Shown one piece after another: positions 1 through 18,071 of a stretch of DNA of 64,000 nt (positions are counted from its first letter, which is position 1; every line of letters begins with the position of its first letter). The stretch comes from Agapetus fuscipes (Eukaryota > Arthropoda > Insecta > Trichoptera > Glossosomatidae), in the NCBI GenBank assembly GCA_951799405.1, contig OX637339.1:1674001-1738000 (forward strand), given 5' to 3'. A program made the translations under genes and the position numbers. The notes beneath the pieces were generated by a model, which had not been told where the DNA came from, ran no database searches, and was given only the letters and a program-made list of their open reading frames with translations.

Positions 1-77
1 ACGGATGTTTGCGAAACCGGTTGTGGTATATAAATAATAAATACTCACGTAATCGAAAACAAAGCTGTTTTTCTTTT
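1..77. repeat. foldback A arm, cut by window edge
   Basis: These bases match the right arm (14911-14990) of the palindromic foldback element at 14809-14990, including the AAACCGGTTGTGG core and the CTCACGTAATCGAAAACAAA stretch. The copy begins before the window. It is joined directly to a partial MITE at 78-222, so a rearrangement or nested insertion is likely. Confidence 0.7.
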
Positions 78-222
78 ATGATTTTCTTCATCACTGTAAC
101 TCTTTTGCTAAGATCACAAAGTGTAAGAAACAAAAACGGGAGATTTTGGGAAAAATCACGCTTTTATATTTTCCATAAACTTTACTTTTCTCAACTTTTG
201 CTACTCGTACTAAGGGTACAGA
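78..222. mobile_element. partial TIR MITE (family of 26802-27040)
   Basis: The sequence is the reverse complement of the left half of the element at 26802-27040: same CACTGTAACTCTTTTGCTAAG and CTCGTACTAAGGGTAC words. Only one terminus (GCTACTCGTACTAAGGGT) is present, so this is a truncated copy. Confidence 0.7.
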
Positions 223-346
223 AACAAAGAAAGCAATATAAGTGTTGGGATCAAATCATTCAAGTTGAGTTGATTTTCTAAAGTTTGTACATTTGTGGAG
301 TGAAAACTCATTTTTAAATATTAATGAAAATCAACTTATATTTTGT

Positions 347-500
347 ATTATTTAAAAAATTCAAATGGAAACAAAGTTTAAATTCACTTATTTATTTATT
401 TTTTGTGCTCGAACATTTTCGCCTAATGAGGCATCTTCAGGAGCAGATTAAGCAGAGTGAATTAAAACTTTGTTTCCATTTGAATTTTTTAAATAATTAA
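347..500. repeat. palindromic foldback element (family B)
   Basis: Two inverted arms of about 42 bp (347-388 and 457-500) flank a centre that contains TTTTCGCCTAATGAGGC and a CATCTTCAGGA motif. The same architecture and the flanking words GGACTTTCACTGTGT recur at 61340-61570, and the CACAGTGAAAATCCATTTT end recurs near 24220. No coding capacity is visible. Confidence 0.7.
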
Positions 501-766
501 AAATGGACTTTCACTGTGTTAATAAATCCACCCTAAAAAATATATATTTTGTAAGGTTTGTGTATTAAAAATGTGAAAATTCACATTTGATCCTTAGTAA
601 ATTTTACAAATTAATCTTTATTCTATGAAAACACTGTTAAATTAAGTGAAAGAAAGTTAATAAAAAGTAATAACACCTTAAAAATGGCTTTCCACAGCGT
701 TTCACAAAAATCCTTTGAGAATTTATTAATTTTTCCAATCCCTTGGCTATTTTATTGTAGATAGTT

Positions 767-1021
767 CGCTCCCCCAGTTCTTGTTTACCGTATACGCCAA
801 TCTTGTCAAATATGACTTATTCATGCAGTTGTCTTAAGAATCAAATTCTACACAATCTGAGCTAAGAAAAACCGTAAAACTCGATAATGTGAGAGTTCTT
901 TTAAATATTTTTCAAATAAATTTCTTGTTTTCATAAGACACATTGGTCCAGTACACATGCAAACATTGCTCATGTAAAATTTTCTCAATGGCGTATACGG
1001 TAAACAAGAACTAAGGCAGCG
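767..1021. mobile_element. 255-bp MITE, CGCTSCC family, copy 1
   Basis: Terminal inverted repeats of about 33 bp begin CGCTCCCCCAGTTCTTG on the left and end CAAGAACTAAGGCAGCG on the right. The element is bounded by a 4-bp target duplication AGTT (763-766 and 1022-1025). Two further 255-bp copies lie at 7278-7532 and 63645-63899. Non-coding; the mobilising transposase is not identifiable here. Confidence 0.85.
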
Positions 1022-1417
1022 AGTTGTGCACATGTCAGGGGCGCACACCGGACAGTAGCAAATACATTTCAGAATCAATATTTTTTTAATAATAAGCCAT
1101 ATAGAAGCGTAGACTACAATCTATGATTTATTTAAAATAAGATAAACGTATGGGAATGATGAGGAAACATTTTCCTGTATTCTTATATTATCTTATTTTT
1201 AACATTCAGATTACTGCCTTTACAAGCCAAATAACAATAACACAAAATGAACCATACATTAAAATCATTATGCCAATGTCACCCCTATTTCAGGAAAGGT
1301 TGGCTAGAGTTGCGGGGCTTGTGTTAATTTGAGATTTGGGTTTTTATTTTGTTAGGACACATGTGGCATGTGTAAGCGCGAACTTATACGGGTCTGCTTA
1401 TGGGAATGAATGTAATT

Positions 1418-1860
1418 TTTTTTTTTAAGAAATCCTGTGCGGGAGGCTCCCTAGATTCTAGAGACTCTAGGGGTCTATGACACTTGTTGTAGTGCCGCAG
1501 AGGTGTACGAGCTTGGTCATCGCTACAAAGCGCCAAAACTCAAGCAAGACCCAGTTGCTGTAAGGCTGGATGGACCTTTGGTGGCCGGTCGTTGGTAAAG
1601 GATTATGAATTTTTCAACCCAGCGAAGAGCACATTCGAAATATAAATGGTATATTTGTTGTGCTCCGCCGGGATCCGAATCCACAACCTTCCATTTACGA
1701 GTCCGAAGTGTTGCCACTACGGACTACGGACTGGTCCAAGATGCCAACGACACGCGGTGTACCTGAGCGGTTACCCATCCAAGCACTGACCACGCCCAAT
1801 GTTGCTTAACTTCGGTGATCTGTGGGAACCGGTGCTTTCAACATGGCTAACGTCGTTGAC
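1418..1860 (-). mobile_element. SINE-1 (5S rRNA + tRNA-like chimera), full length
   Basis: Read on the minus strand the copy starts with a 5S rRNA-like head (1860 down to about 1738: GTTGAAAGCACCGGTTCCCA, CACCGAAGTTAAGCAACATT, TTGGATGGGTAACCGCTCAG), continues into a tRNA-like unit (GGACTCGTAAATGGAAGG, GGATTCGGATCCCGGCGG), then a common body and a tail TTCTTAAAAA. The 5S head carries the pol III internal control region and the tRNA-like unit an A/B-box-like pair. Same composition as the copies at 38756-39200 and 53424-53872. Confidence 0.85.
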
Positions 1861-2004
1861 GAAGGTAAAGGTTTATGAATTTTTCAACCCAGCGTAGAGC
1901 AAATTTGAAAATATAAATGGTATATTTTTGTACTCCACCAGGATTCGAACCCATAACCTTCCCATTCAGAGTCCACAGTGCTACCACTGAGCTACGGACC
2001 GGTC
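1861..2004 (-). mobile_element. SINE-1 fragment (tRNA-like unit and body)
   Basis: The fragment repeats the body (TTTTTCAACCCAGCG) and tRNA-like region (GATTCGAACCCATAACCTT, TGAGCTACGGACCGGTC) of SINE-1 in the same orientation as its neighbour, but lacks the 5S head. It may be an older SINE into which, or beside which, the full-length copy inserted. Confidence 0.75.
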
Positions 2005-2155
2005 ATGAATGAATCTTAAATGTATATCTCTGCAACTTAGATTATAGATGATTCACAGATTATGTATATTTTGGATTACAGTATGAATCCTGACCCTTAC
2101 AAGGGTAAATGGGGAGGAGACAAGTGTTGGGACTTCCGCTTCCACATGCAGCATA

Positions 2156-2404
2156 TCGCACGTTTAATAATAAAGAGCAATAACTCAAAAAACAAAAATG
2201 TTGGGAAATCGCGTTTGAAGTTCAGACAACCAGTACAACTTGTATGGGATGAAAAAGGCGGCCGATGTTTTATCTTGGTCATATTCGTCCAAATTGAACG
2301 GCTGTCGCATTCTACCTATTCTTCTCGCATTGTTCTTGCGTTTTATTACAAAATCTCGATTTCCCCAATTTTCGAGTTATTTCTCTTTATTATTAAGCGT
2401 GCGA
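2156..2404. mobile_element. 249-bp TA-flanked MITE, copy 1
   Basis: Inverted termini of about 31 bp begin TCGCACGTTTAATAATAAAG and end in the complement. A 249-bp copy with the same internal sequence lies at 19659-19907, where the flanking dinucleotide is TA on both sides. Here the insertion splits a LINE-A tail. The TA target suggests a Tc1/mariner-type mobiliser, but no transposase is present. Confidence 0.85.
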
Positions 2405-2500
2405 ATGTAAGCGCAAACTTATACATTTCTGCTTGTGGGCATTCTATATAGATGCTAAATGTGAATATATCTTTACAACTTGGATTACAGATGCATACTT
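2405..2500 (+). mobile_element. LINE-A tail fragment
   Basis: GTAAGCGCAAACTTATAC, CTGCTTGTGGG and the terminal ACTTGGATTACAGAT follow the LINE-A tail order. The part before the MITE ends CACATGCAGCA at about 2155, which shows that the MITE entered an existing LINE tail. Confidence 0.65.
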
Positions 2501-4331
2501 TTAACCATACTATGTGTAAGTTAAAGGTGCATTTGTGTCTATGGTATGCTCCCCCTGGTGTTTATTTATGGTACCTACCACTAAATAATGTACATTTTCT
2601 AGTATTGGTGTGCTTACATTGTGAACGTCGCATTTAAATTAAAATAGGTATATTGATGGGTGTAGAATATACATTGTATAAACCATGATGCGAAACCGAA
2701 AACTAAAATTGTACTGTATAAGAAAAAAACCTTTTATTTAGTGTACATCACATCAATACCTTAAAGGTATAACTGAATAAATGCTGATTCAGTGATTTGA
2801 GAAATCATGGATTAAATATTTAATTGTGTGTAACTTCTCATAGAGAGTGGAATAATTATAAAGAAGTGCTCATGAAAAACTTCTGGATTCTGAAACTACA
2901 GAATTTTCACTCTTTTTTAATGTTTTCTCTCGTAGAAAATATGAAAAAAACGTGCATTTATCTGAGAAACCCATGTTAACTTAATATGTCACTTATTCAG
3001 TTTTACCCTCAATGGTTTTACCTTAAAGGTATTGAAATGCTCTTTCACATTTATTGGTCACATTTTGAACACATGTCGTTCATGTTATTTTAGATCAATG
3101 GAATTAGCACATTTTAAATATGTGCGAAAAAAGTGATGTCACTTCGCCTGGCTAAAGATAGAACAGAGAGTCATAAATTCAATACAATATCATGTATGTA
3201 GACAATTATATTAATTTTCGGATATTTAACGAACCGTTCGGTGAGAACTTACATTATTCTCTACGTTTCGTCAGCGACGTAACCGACGTCTTCAGGAGAA
3301 CATCCTATCTGTAAGGCGACTGAGGATGAACACTTAACTTAAACCTAACTATCATGTGTGTAGTTTAAAAAGACAGGAAAGCTTTCTGAACTGTATTTAG
3401 CATTACTGCAAACTTCATATTTTTCACAATGCTGTGAAATAGGAATTTCCCTGATTATTGGGAATCCGTTTTTTATTTACTGCCGGTGACATCACATAAC
3501 TGAGGGATTTTTTTACTGTGCGGAATCCGTTAGCTAAGAAATGGGAATTGTTATTTAAAGTCCTCAAGTGTATTGTAAGTCCTATCATTTTTTTTAAACA
3601 ATTAAACATTGTTCAGACAGAATCAGTGAAGAAAAGACAGAAGAGATTATTTTCTTATCTACGCAGTCACAAAATAAATGCTCTTATAAACTCATTCCTT
3701 TCGCTATGGAATTTTCTCATTGAATGAAGCAAGCCTCCAGAAATAAGCACTTCAGCAAATCTTTAGACTTTTTTTTAAAAGTAATGGATTTCTTTGATTA
3801 ATTGAAAAAGTAATTATTTAAAAAATGGCAGATAACAGAGGTACTTACTTATAAACTTTCATGGCATGCATAGATGCCAACTGCACCGAGTGCAAGTCTG
3901 TTCATGACATTTGTACATGCTACTCGTACTCAAACTCTAAAAATGTTAAATATATCAACTTAAGAGCAACAACTTACCTCGCACAACTATCTATGTCTGA
4001 ACAGCAGACAAATAAACAAAACTGCATTCAATACTATTGTAAAATAATTTGTTTATATATATAATAAATATTTTTCTATTTCATATTACGATACTTCTTT
4101 TAATATTAAACAATAAGTGAACACCTCCTAACATAATTGGATTTATCAATTAATCATTACAGGTAGGCGAGTTGTTACGATGGACAGAAAACTTGTATCA
4201 AATAAAACATTCACAAAAAGACAGGAATGCATTTTGGTACATTTGGACAACTGATTATATGAATGTTATTGAGTAATGCTTATAAATCTTCTACTATAAT
4301 TATTGTATTTAATTATAAAATTGTAATTGTA
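2501..4331. other. non-coding AT-rich stretch
   Basis: I see no convincing gene. Open frames here (for example 3861-4064) lack recognisable domains and are short. A hairpin-rich patch at about 3225-3320 contains AACGAACCGTTC and the words CGACGTAACCGACGTCTTCAGGAG, which recall the centres of other foldback elements in the window. Confidence 0.5.
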
Positions 4332-4339
4332 GAAAAAAC

Positions 4340-4910
4340 TAGAGATGCAACGAATACTGATTTCGCCGAATACCTAAAACCTAATATTCGGCGAGGCTCT
4401 TGGCCTAATATTCGGCAACAGCCGAATATTAGGCCAAGTTAGCAAAAGTGATATCGCTGGCGAGATTGACTTTTATTTGAAATGCGCCCGTATCGATCGT
4501 AGGGCAGACCCTTACAAGTGGTGGTCTGCAAACGCCAAACAGTATCCCAAGCTAACAAAATTTGTTAAAATGTATATGTCGTCACCTTGCAGTAGTGTGT
4601 ACAGTGAGAGACTATTTTCAGAGGCAGGTCTTGTGTATGAAGAAAAACGGAATCGGCTTTTACCAGCTAATGCAGAGAAACTGGTATTTATTCATCACAA
4701 TCTGCCTCTAATTAATTTTAAATATTAAAACTACTTCACTAACTTTCCAAATAAATGCTTTTTGACTGAAATTGCGTTTTTATTTTAATAATTTTTGGTA
4801 TTAGGTATTCGGCCGAATACTAGTCACTATTAGGCCGAATACCGAATACCTAAAAAAGTGGCCGAATAGGCCGAATACCGAATAGTTGCCGAATATTCGT
4901 TGCATCTCTA
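4340..4910 (+). mobile_element. 571-bp hAT element with perfect 8-bp TSD
   Basis: Terminal inverted repeats TAGAGATGCAACGAAT and its complement bound the element, and GAAAAAAC is duplicated exactly on both sides (4332-4339, 4911-4918), the 8-bp duplication typical of hAT elements. Many copies of the subterminal word CCGAATA/TATTCGG lie inside both ends, as in hAT transposase-binding regions. The only coding content is a C-terminal dimerisation segment (4441-4728). Confidence 0.95.
4441..4728 (+). pseudogene. hAT transposase C-terminal dimerisation domain remnant
   Basis: About 95 codons end at the TAA at 4726-4728. The translation contains DPYKWWSANAKQYPKL, then PCSSVYSERLFSEAGLVY and RNRLLPANAEKLVFIHHNLP, which is the standard hAT family dimerisation signature. 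The BED finger and catalytic core are missing, so the fragment cannot act as a transposase. The frame is open upstream without a good ATG, so it looks like the last exon of a deleted parent element. Whether a short dimerisation peptide is expressed cannot be told from sequence. Confidence 0.9.
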
Positions 4911-5214
4911 GAAAAAACACATGTAAAACCAAATTATGTAAGTTTTTCTTGTATCATAAAAAAACAAAAAAACATGAAAAGACAGAATATTTGTTTATTA
5001 TTTCCCTATTCCATTATTATATTAATGAAATGAATCTCCCACAATTTACGTAGACAAAAAGTTGTGAAGTCGCATGGCCAGGAATCGGGATGCTACGAGA
5101 AAGGTACACTTGTTTTTCGTTATTGGTTGCCAAGGAATCTAGTTTCATAGACATATGATGCGTGGCATTGAAATTTAACATTGTGTATTCTTATGTTCCT
5201 TTGACATTATTCAA

Positions 5215-5504
5215 AACGCAACTAAGCTACACATAATAAATCGCTATAGTGAGTGCAACCTGTTTATTTTTACAGGTAAGGCGGGTGGCCTTACACCAAA
5301 CGCTTCAGTTGATGTGGGGGTTTTCCAACTCCCGAGGTGGCTGGTATTAATTTTTTGTGAAAGCTGAATGAACCTTACAGGTATTTTATTTTGGGTTTGA
5401 AATAAACACCGAAAAGAGAAGTCATTTCTGACACCCTCGGTGGGATTCAAATTTAAGCTCTTAGCATAGAATGTAAGCACTCTATCAACTGAGCTTTCGA
5501 CTAT
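5215..5504 (-). mobile_element. SINE-2 (tRNA-like) copy
   Basis: The left edge has the SINE-2 3' end (AACGCAACTAAGCTACACAT) and the right edge its tRNA-like head in reverse (CACTCTATCAACTGAGCT). Between them lie TTATTTTTACAGGTAAG and a CCAACTCCCGAGG block shared with copies at 20691, 36113, 50555 and 63163. Confidence 0.85.
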
Positions 5505-5513
5505 TATCTACAT

Positions 5514-5786
5514 CAGCGGTTCCCAAAGTGGTGGTCCGCGAGAAAATTTTGCTGGTCCGCAGAAAAATGTGGAATATACTTACTCCAATTACAATTTTTT
5601 TTATTATGGTTTAGGTATTAATAAAGCTTTCATAACTTGGTTACTATTAATAGTTTCATTTTATGTGTTCTTTGATCACAATTTTTTTATAAATATATTT
5701 AACACTTAAAAAATCCTATTAGTGGTCCGCGGGATTTAAATTATGAATTAACTGGTCCGTGAGGTCAAAAAGTTTGGCGACCGCTG
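5514..5786. mobile_element. hAT-like MITE
   Basis: The ends are CAGCGGTTCCCAAAG and, inverted, GGCGACCGCTG, a terminus style common in hAT MITEs, with internal repeats of the word TGGTCCGC. The 8-bp duplication is not clean (flanks agree only partly), so the family call rests on the termini. Non-coding. Confidence 0.65.
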
Positions 5787-6209
5787 ATCTTTTTGTCAAA
5801 AATGATAAAATATATTTTAAGAGGTTTTTTGTGAAATTGATTTTGGAATATTACTTCATGTAAGTGCCAAACAAACATCGAAAATTTTAAATGTACAATA
5901 TTTAAGTTTAATTTAGTTTGTTTTATTGATCTTAGGTAGGTACATAATTTGTTTATTCTTACTAACCGGAAACGGTATTTTTTGGTTCATATGGTTTCGT
6001 AATCTGTATCCGCCAGCAGGCACAACTTATCATTCTTTTCATTCTAGCTGTGGCCGGGTGAGTGTCTTGCTGTTTTTCTCTCCGTGAATTCGTGCACATA
6101 TTGGCAATTAATTTACAATCTTAACACTGAAAAACTTCAGCAAAGTAATTAACTGTTTATTTTTCAAGTTGTTGTGCAGTTTTTCAATTCAATATCTCTT
6201 TAATTTCAG

Positions 6210-6309
6210 TTTGTCCAGCTCCGGTCCATCCGTCAAAAGACTGCTCTTGAAGGATTATTTTAATCCTTCTCAATCTTCACATTAAATCTACATCCAAGTC
6301 TTATTTGCC

Positions 6310-6311
<2 letters not shown>
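6210..6311 (+). other. DDX5-like 5'UTR exon 2 with split start codon
   Basis: TTAATTTCAG precedes 6210 and GTAAGT follows 6311. The exon holds no ATG until its last two bases, AT, which with the G at 8621 would make the start codon. A probable UTR exon 1 ends at 6057 before GTGAGT, with a pyrimidine-rich start region around 6020-6040. No upstream ATG interferes. Confidence 0.6.
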
Positions 6312-12889
<6,578 letters not shown>

Positions 12890-12945
12890 CGTCATTTAAA
12901 TGGGTCACTAACTTAAATAATTTCATTCATTCAATCACCACTCAT

Positions 12946-12951
12946 AATAAA
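12946..12951 (+). promoter_or_regulatory. poly(A) signal of helicase gene
   Basis: AATAAA about 57 bp after the stop codon, followed by a T/G-rich stretch (GTGCGTTTTATTGTT). A second AATAAA near 13388 could serve a longer 3' UTR. Confidence 0.6.
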
Positions 12952-14340
12952 ACACCACGTGCGTTTTATTGTTACACAAAGGAAAGACAGCAGTATTTGA
13001 ACTTTTCACATTCCCTGCGTGTAATTCATTTAATTGCACATTCAATAGTGTCAACATTTTTGCGTGACGTCTTAACTTATTTAGACAATTATTTGTGTTA
13101 GTTTATTTGAGTATAATAGATGTAAACTGAATGTTTTATAAACTAAAACCTATACCCATTTTCTGTATTCATCTTAAATTCTTTTCTTTTAACCGCCAGT
13201 TGTATTGACATTTTCTCTGGGAAAGGCTCCACCCTGCATGTATTGTTCTCTCATGTTTTCTGTGATAATTTCAAATTAATTTTATCTAGATATGTACGTA
13301 TGATAATGTTTGAAATATCCAATCCACCATCTTTATCCGCAGCTAGATGTAAATCTCAGCCAACTTGTATTTAGTTGGATATTTGACAAATAAATTTCTT
13401 AAATAATAACAATGTCTTTCTTTTCAATTGCCACCTGAATTTATAATCTTCCACCAGTTCCACCTAATAAATTATGTCACCAAGAAGAAAAAAACAAGAC
13501 AGCAATAGAATCTACAATCCTAGTGCAAGGAATTATATTAAAAAAATGAAAATAAACTCCCTTTGATTCTATTGTTTTTATTATATTCTTGTGTGAAATA
13601 AAATATCAAGTTGACTGGTTATCACATTTTGGCCATCTTCAGATTAATTGCAACTAAAAAAATTAGAATCAAGAGTTCTACAAAGTTTCCCTTGAAATTT
13701 TTCATAAATTGTTATGAAATATATATTTTTTAAGTGGAAACCAAGCACATACTAGCAGAATAAAAAGATGAGTGACTCCAGGCAACTTTAGGGAGAATTG
13801 TAGGCACCTCTGTAGATGCTATGGCCACCCCTAGCGGAATGGCGGTAAGAGTTACAGCTTACAGGCTCATTTCAAAATAAGAGGCTCAACATGTGCGGAA
13901 CCTATGGTGCAGAACATCTTGGAATAATACCTAAGCCTGTACTGAAGGTATTTCTATCTAACTGACAGCAGTTTTTTCTCAACTTTGGATGCACATGGTA
14001 AAAATAAGTACTCTGATAAGAATGATCCCAAGTTTCAAAAGAAAATCTAAATTGCATAGTTTTTCTCCCTACCTTGTTGTCTTTCACTGGAATAGGATTC
14101 TGTGATAAATAACAATCCTGTTCCGTTGCTAGAACGCTCGTCGGGAGGGCTAGAGTTTGATTCTCAAGAGCACAGCAAGAGTATCCAGAGGACGTGAACT
14201 GCAGCGATACGAGGATTATCATGACTCCTTTTAATTGTAATAAACCGGCAAGCTTGATTCATTCCTCACGTGGGAGGGAAACAATCCCAGTCACCTGTCG
14301 GCTGTCAAAATAAATAGGTTCCACGTGCTGGGAATAAGTT
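12952..14340. other. intergenic, repeat remnants only
   Basis: At about 13795-13870 a LINE-B tail lies on + (TCTGTAGATGCTATGGCC, CCTAGCGGAATGGCG, then AGTTACAGCTTACAG). The remainder, including a 106-codon antisense frame at 13902-14222, shows no recognisable domain. Confidence 0.55.
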
Positions 14341-14362
14341 GGTTGGTCTTCTACACAATTGT

Positions 14363-15540
14363 CGGTGAGGGGAAAGCTGTTTACGGCCTTTGTGGATCTG
14401 GAAAAAGCTTTTGACTCAGTAGACAGAGGTATGTTGTGGGATGTTTTGAAAGCACATGGAGTGAATGGGGCTCCCTTGAATGCGGTACATGCTAACTATG
14501 AAAATAGTATGGCATGTGTTCGTATTGATGAGTATAGTGAATGGTTTGAAGTTTTTAAGGGTGTAAGGCAAGGATGTGTGATGAGCCCATGGCTATTTAA
14601 CATAGTCATGGACAAGTGTGTTCGAGATGCTAGACTTGAAGATTGTGGATTAATGATAGGAGAGAGCAAAGTGAGTGTTCTACTGTATGCGGATGATGCT
14701 GTTCTTGTATCGGACTCAGCAGTAGAATTGCAAACGATGCTCTCTAGATTGAACGAAGCTCTGCTAGGTAATTATTTGAAATTGAATGCAAGTAAGACGA
14801 AAGTTTTGATGAAAAAAGAAAAACAGTTTTGTTTTTGATTACGTGAGTATATTTTTATAAACCACAACCGGTTTCGCAAACATCCGTTCGCATCATCAGG
14901 TGGATAAATTAACGGATGTTTGCGAAACCGGTTGTGGTTTATAAAAATATACTCACGTAATCGAAAACAAAACTGTTTTTCTTTTTTCATTAATGATGAA
15001 CGATTACAAAGTTAATGCCTCTACAATCAATAAGAAAGTTTTGATTTTTGAAAGAAATGAAGAAAATACGAACTACGAATTTAGAATAAACGGAATGAAT
15101 GTTGATGTGGTAAATGAGTTTGTATACTTGGGAAGTAAGTTTGAAAAAGATGGAAGAATGACAGGTGAACTTGAAAGAAGAGTAATGAAGGGCAGGTGTG
15201 TACCGGGTGCCACAGCTTGTATCGTCAAAAATCAAAACATCTAAAAATGCTCGATTGGCGGTACACAGTGGCATACTTTTACCCCCCTTGATGTATGGAA
15301 GCGAGGCCTGGACGGTGATTGAAAGTGAAATTAGTAAAGTCCATAAGTACTGTTAAAATAAACTTTCTAAGTATGATTGGGAAAAAACGGAGTGACAGGG
15401 TGAGGAATGATTTTGTAAGAGAAGAATGTGGTGCAAGAGAAAGTGTGAAAGTGAAGATTAAAAGAAGTTTGTTAAGATGGTTTGGGCATATGGAGAGAAT
15501 GAATGAGGAAAGACTAACGAAGAAAGTATAGGTATGTTGG
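14363..15540 (+). pseudogene. LINE-A reverse transcriptase, broken
   Basis: 14363-14808 encodes the palm (catalytic YADD) down to LKLNASKTKVL. After the foldback, 14993-15244 encodes FERNEENTNYEFRINGMN and FVYLGSKFEKDGRMTGELE, typical of the thumb region in this family, then a frameshift leads to FLSMIGKKRSDRVRNDFV and [19 protein letters not shown]. The segment KVNASTINKKVLI after the insertion partly repeats the wording before it, which suggests a template switch or a chimera of two LINE copies. The endonuclease domain is absent. Confidence 0.85.
14809..14990. repeat. foldback A: 80-bp inverted arms in the LINE ORF
   Basis: Arms 14809-14888 and 14911-14990 are near-perfect inverted copies around a 22-bp centre (CGCATCATCAGGTGGATAAATT). 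One DNA strand could form an almost continuous 80-bp hairpin. It interrupts LINE-A reverse transcriptase just after the YADD-containing region. Confidence 0.9.
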
Positions 15541-16011
15541 TAGAATAGATGGATGTCGTGGTAGAGGAAGACCGAGAAAGATATGGATGGACCAAATATC
15601 CGAAATTGCGAACGAATGGAATATCCATCAGAGTCATAATAAAAGGAGAGCCTGTATGAAGAAGGTTATGACTCTGGAGGAAATGAAAGAAGTGTGTCAA
15701 GGCCCATTTACATTTGTCACTTTTGATGATCATCTTGGAGGAATCATCGAAAGTGACAAGTGTAAATTGCCTTTCATTGTGATTTCATCCAAAGTGTACA
15801 CTTAAGATGAAGGATGAAATATTTCGACCCCCGTCCTACTTTTGATGAAAGAGTCGTTCCTCGAAGCGATGATTCATCGAGAGTGAGGGCCCAATGACAA
15901 ATGTAAACACTTTGTTTATTACGTTTGTTCACTTCACAAACACCAGTTGATTGTTTTGGGTTTTGGTAGTTTTATTTGATTTAAATATTGTGCATACCTA
16001 TCATCGTGGTA

Positions 16012-18071
16012 ATGTCATTCAAGTGGCAAGATAAACACATGGAACTATTTCTAGAAACTTACCAGCGGTATGAGTGCTTGTGGAATAATAAATGCAGTGA
16101 TTACAGCAAAACTAACCTACGGGAAAAAGCGTACTCCTCAATGCTGGCCGATTTAAATTTGCCTGGATTAACTGTACTCAACATCAAGGCAAAAATAAAA
16201 ACTATTAGAACACGTTATGGGGCAGAACTTTGCAAGATAAAAAATTCAGAAAGAAGTGGAGCTAGTGCTGATGACGTTTATGAGCCCAGACTATTCTGGT
16301 TTAAACTTGCAGACGTGTTTCTACGCAACATATGCACTCCAAAAGCCAGTTCATCAAACTTGAAGGTGAGTTCTCTCAAATACATATACTTACGTAATTA
16401 TTTCTTTTTCTCAAAATGATGTATGATTAATTTTTGCTAATAAAAATTCACAAACCAAATGACAAATCAATTTCAAAGCCAAAAATAAGATGTTTATTTT
16501 TTTTTTTTAAATTTGTTGATTACTAAATCATTTTCAATTACCATGGTACAATGTGTGTTGTGACAAAACATTCAGCATAATAATTGCGTACTTCTCCTGC
16601 TGCCCTGCTGTAGTTATTTGAAGCACCGTGGGTTATTTCCTCAAGACCACTGTGTGGATGTTGGGTAGCGGTACCTGGTTCAACCCTTCCTTCTTCCCAG
16701 TTTTCAATATCCAGCATATCTCTCGGGATGTATGGGTGTGTGGGAGTTGAAGTCTTTCGCAGCCAGTTGTGAAGAGCGCATGTAGTTTTCACCACTTGTT
16801 CCGTTGTTTGTATTGAGAGTGGAATAGGTTTCTCAAAGATTCTAAATTTTGACACAAGTATGCCGAATGTGTTTTCCACAACGCGACGGGCCCTTGAAAG
16901 TCTGTAATTGAATATTTTTTGTTTTTCCGTTAGCTGACCACATCTAGAATATGGTTTTAAAATATTGGTTCTCAACGGGAAGGCATCGTCAGCGACGAAA
17001 ATTCCTTGTTCCGGTATATTCAGTGAATTATTTTGCAAGGCCTCATTAAAAGTTGATTTCGCAAATACTGCAGCGTCATTTACTCTTCCATTGGTTCCCA
17101 CATCGATGTATATGAAATTGTAATTGGCATCAACAATTGCGAATAGTATCGTACTGAAATCTTTCTTGTAATTAAAATACTGTGAACCAGTTTTTGGAGG
17201 GCACCTGATGGTGACGTGCTTACCGTCCATAGCCCCACACACATTTGGGAAATTCCACAAAGTTTCGTAGTCTCGCATCACATTTTCCCAGCTTTCAACT
17301 GTGTTAGGCACCTGTAACAAGCAATAATTATTAGACAGTGTACATTATTCTATTTTTAGAGCTTTGTATTTGTGTCAACTTTCAATTGCTTTCGGGAATG
17401 ATTGATTTCATGTAATTTCATGTTCTTTGTTTCAGGAGTTAGAATCGACGATAAAGGGCATTTCTGGAAAAGCAACCGATGATAGCCAACATTTGGGACA
17501 ACGTGAACAGGAAACTGAGCAAACAGCACACATTCAGGACACTGAGGCAACATCTCCAAATATGATTGCAACCTCTTCGGCGGAAATTAGGAATACTCCA
17601 AAAAACACAAAGGGGCGTAAACGTTCCCTCAGTACTACCGTTTCAGGGGTTCAGGATGCAATAAAACAATTGAAGACACTATCGTAAGAAAATAAGCAGG
17701 ATCTGAACGAATTCGACGTGTTTTGTGACAGCCTTGCTATACAGTTGAAAAAAATGCCCTTAGATAGGGCTCTTATCTGTCAAGGACAGCTACAGAAAGT
17801 GATGACACAAGAACGACTCTTCCAACTCACATCACACCCCCAGTCTCACTCATCCATGTCGTCCAGGTCACCTGCTGATTATCAACAGTCGATAGCAACT
17901 TCAGGCCCGTACTCTGCGATGTCATCAACGCAAAGCAGCACACATTCACGGCAGTCACAAAACCATTACTACCAATCTACCGAAAAAGATGACGATTATG
18001 AAAACAGTGATGTTTTGTCCGATGCCATTTCTTCAGCGGGAATAATAGTTGATGATTTAATGGCTTTATAA
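16012..18071 (+). pseudogene. Harbinger MADF/BESS-like accessory protein, one stop
   Basis: Two exons, 16012..16365 and 17436..18071, joined in phase at GTGAGT/TTTCAG. Residues 1-110 form a MADF/Myb-SANT-like DNA-binding domain (WQDKHMELFLETYQRYECLW at the start; RLFWFKLADVFL near its end). The C-terminal part contains FCDSLAIQLKKMPLDRALIC, reminiscent of a BESS motif. PIF/Harbinger elements usually carry such a second protein, which helps the transposase enter the nucleus and bind ends. A single in-frame TAA at 17685-17687 divides the frame in exon 2; beyond it the frame stays open to 18071. The protein is either truncated to about 201 residues or depends on readthrough. The intron contains the transposase's second exon on the other strand. 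Confidence 0.8.

Larger units (their letters stand above)
1275..2050 (+). mobile_element. LINE-A 3' tail, split by SINE-1 copies
   Basis: 1275-1417 matches the LINE-A tail from CCAATGTCACCCC to the GGGAATG segment; the tail resumes at about 2006-2050 and ends in CAACTTAGATTATAGAT. Between them sit SINE-1 sequences (1418-2005). GAATGAAT occurs on both sides of the interruption and is the likely SINE target duplication. Confidence 0.75.

Noticed and set aside
3861..4064. 67-codon frame with several cysteines
   Set aside because: No family recognised and no splice or promoter context.
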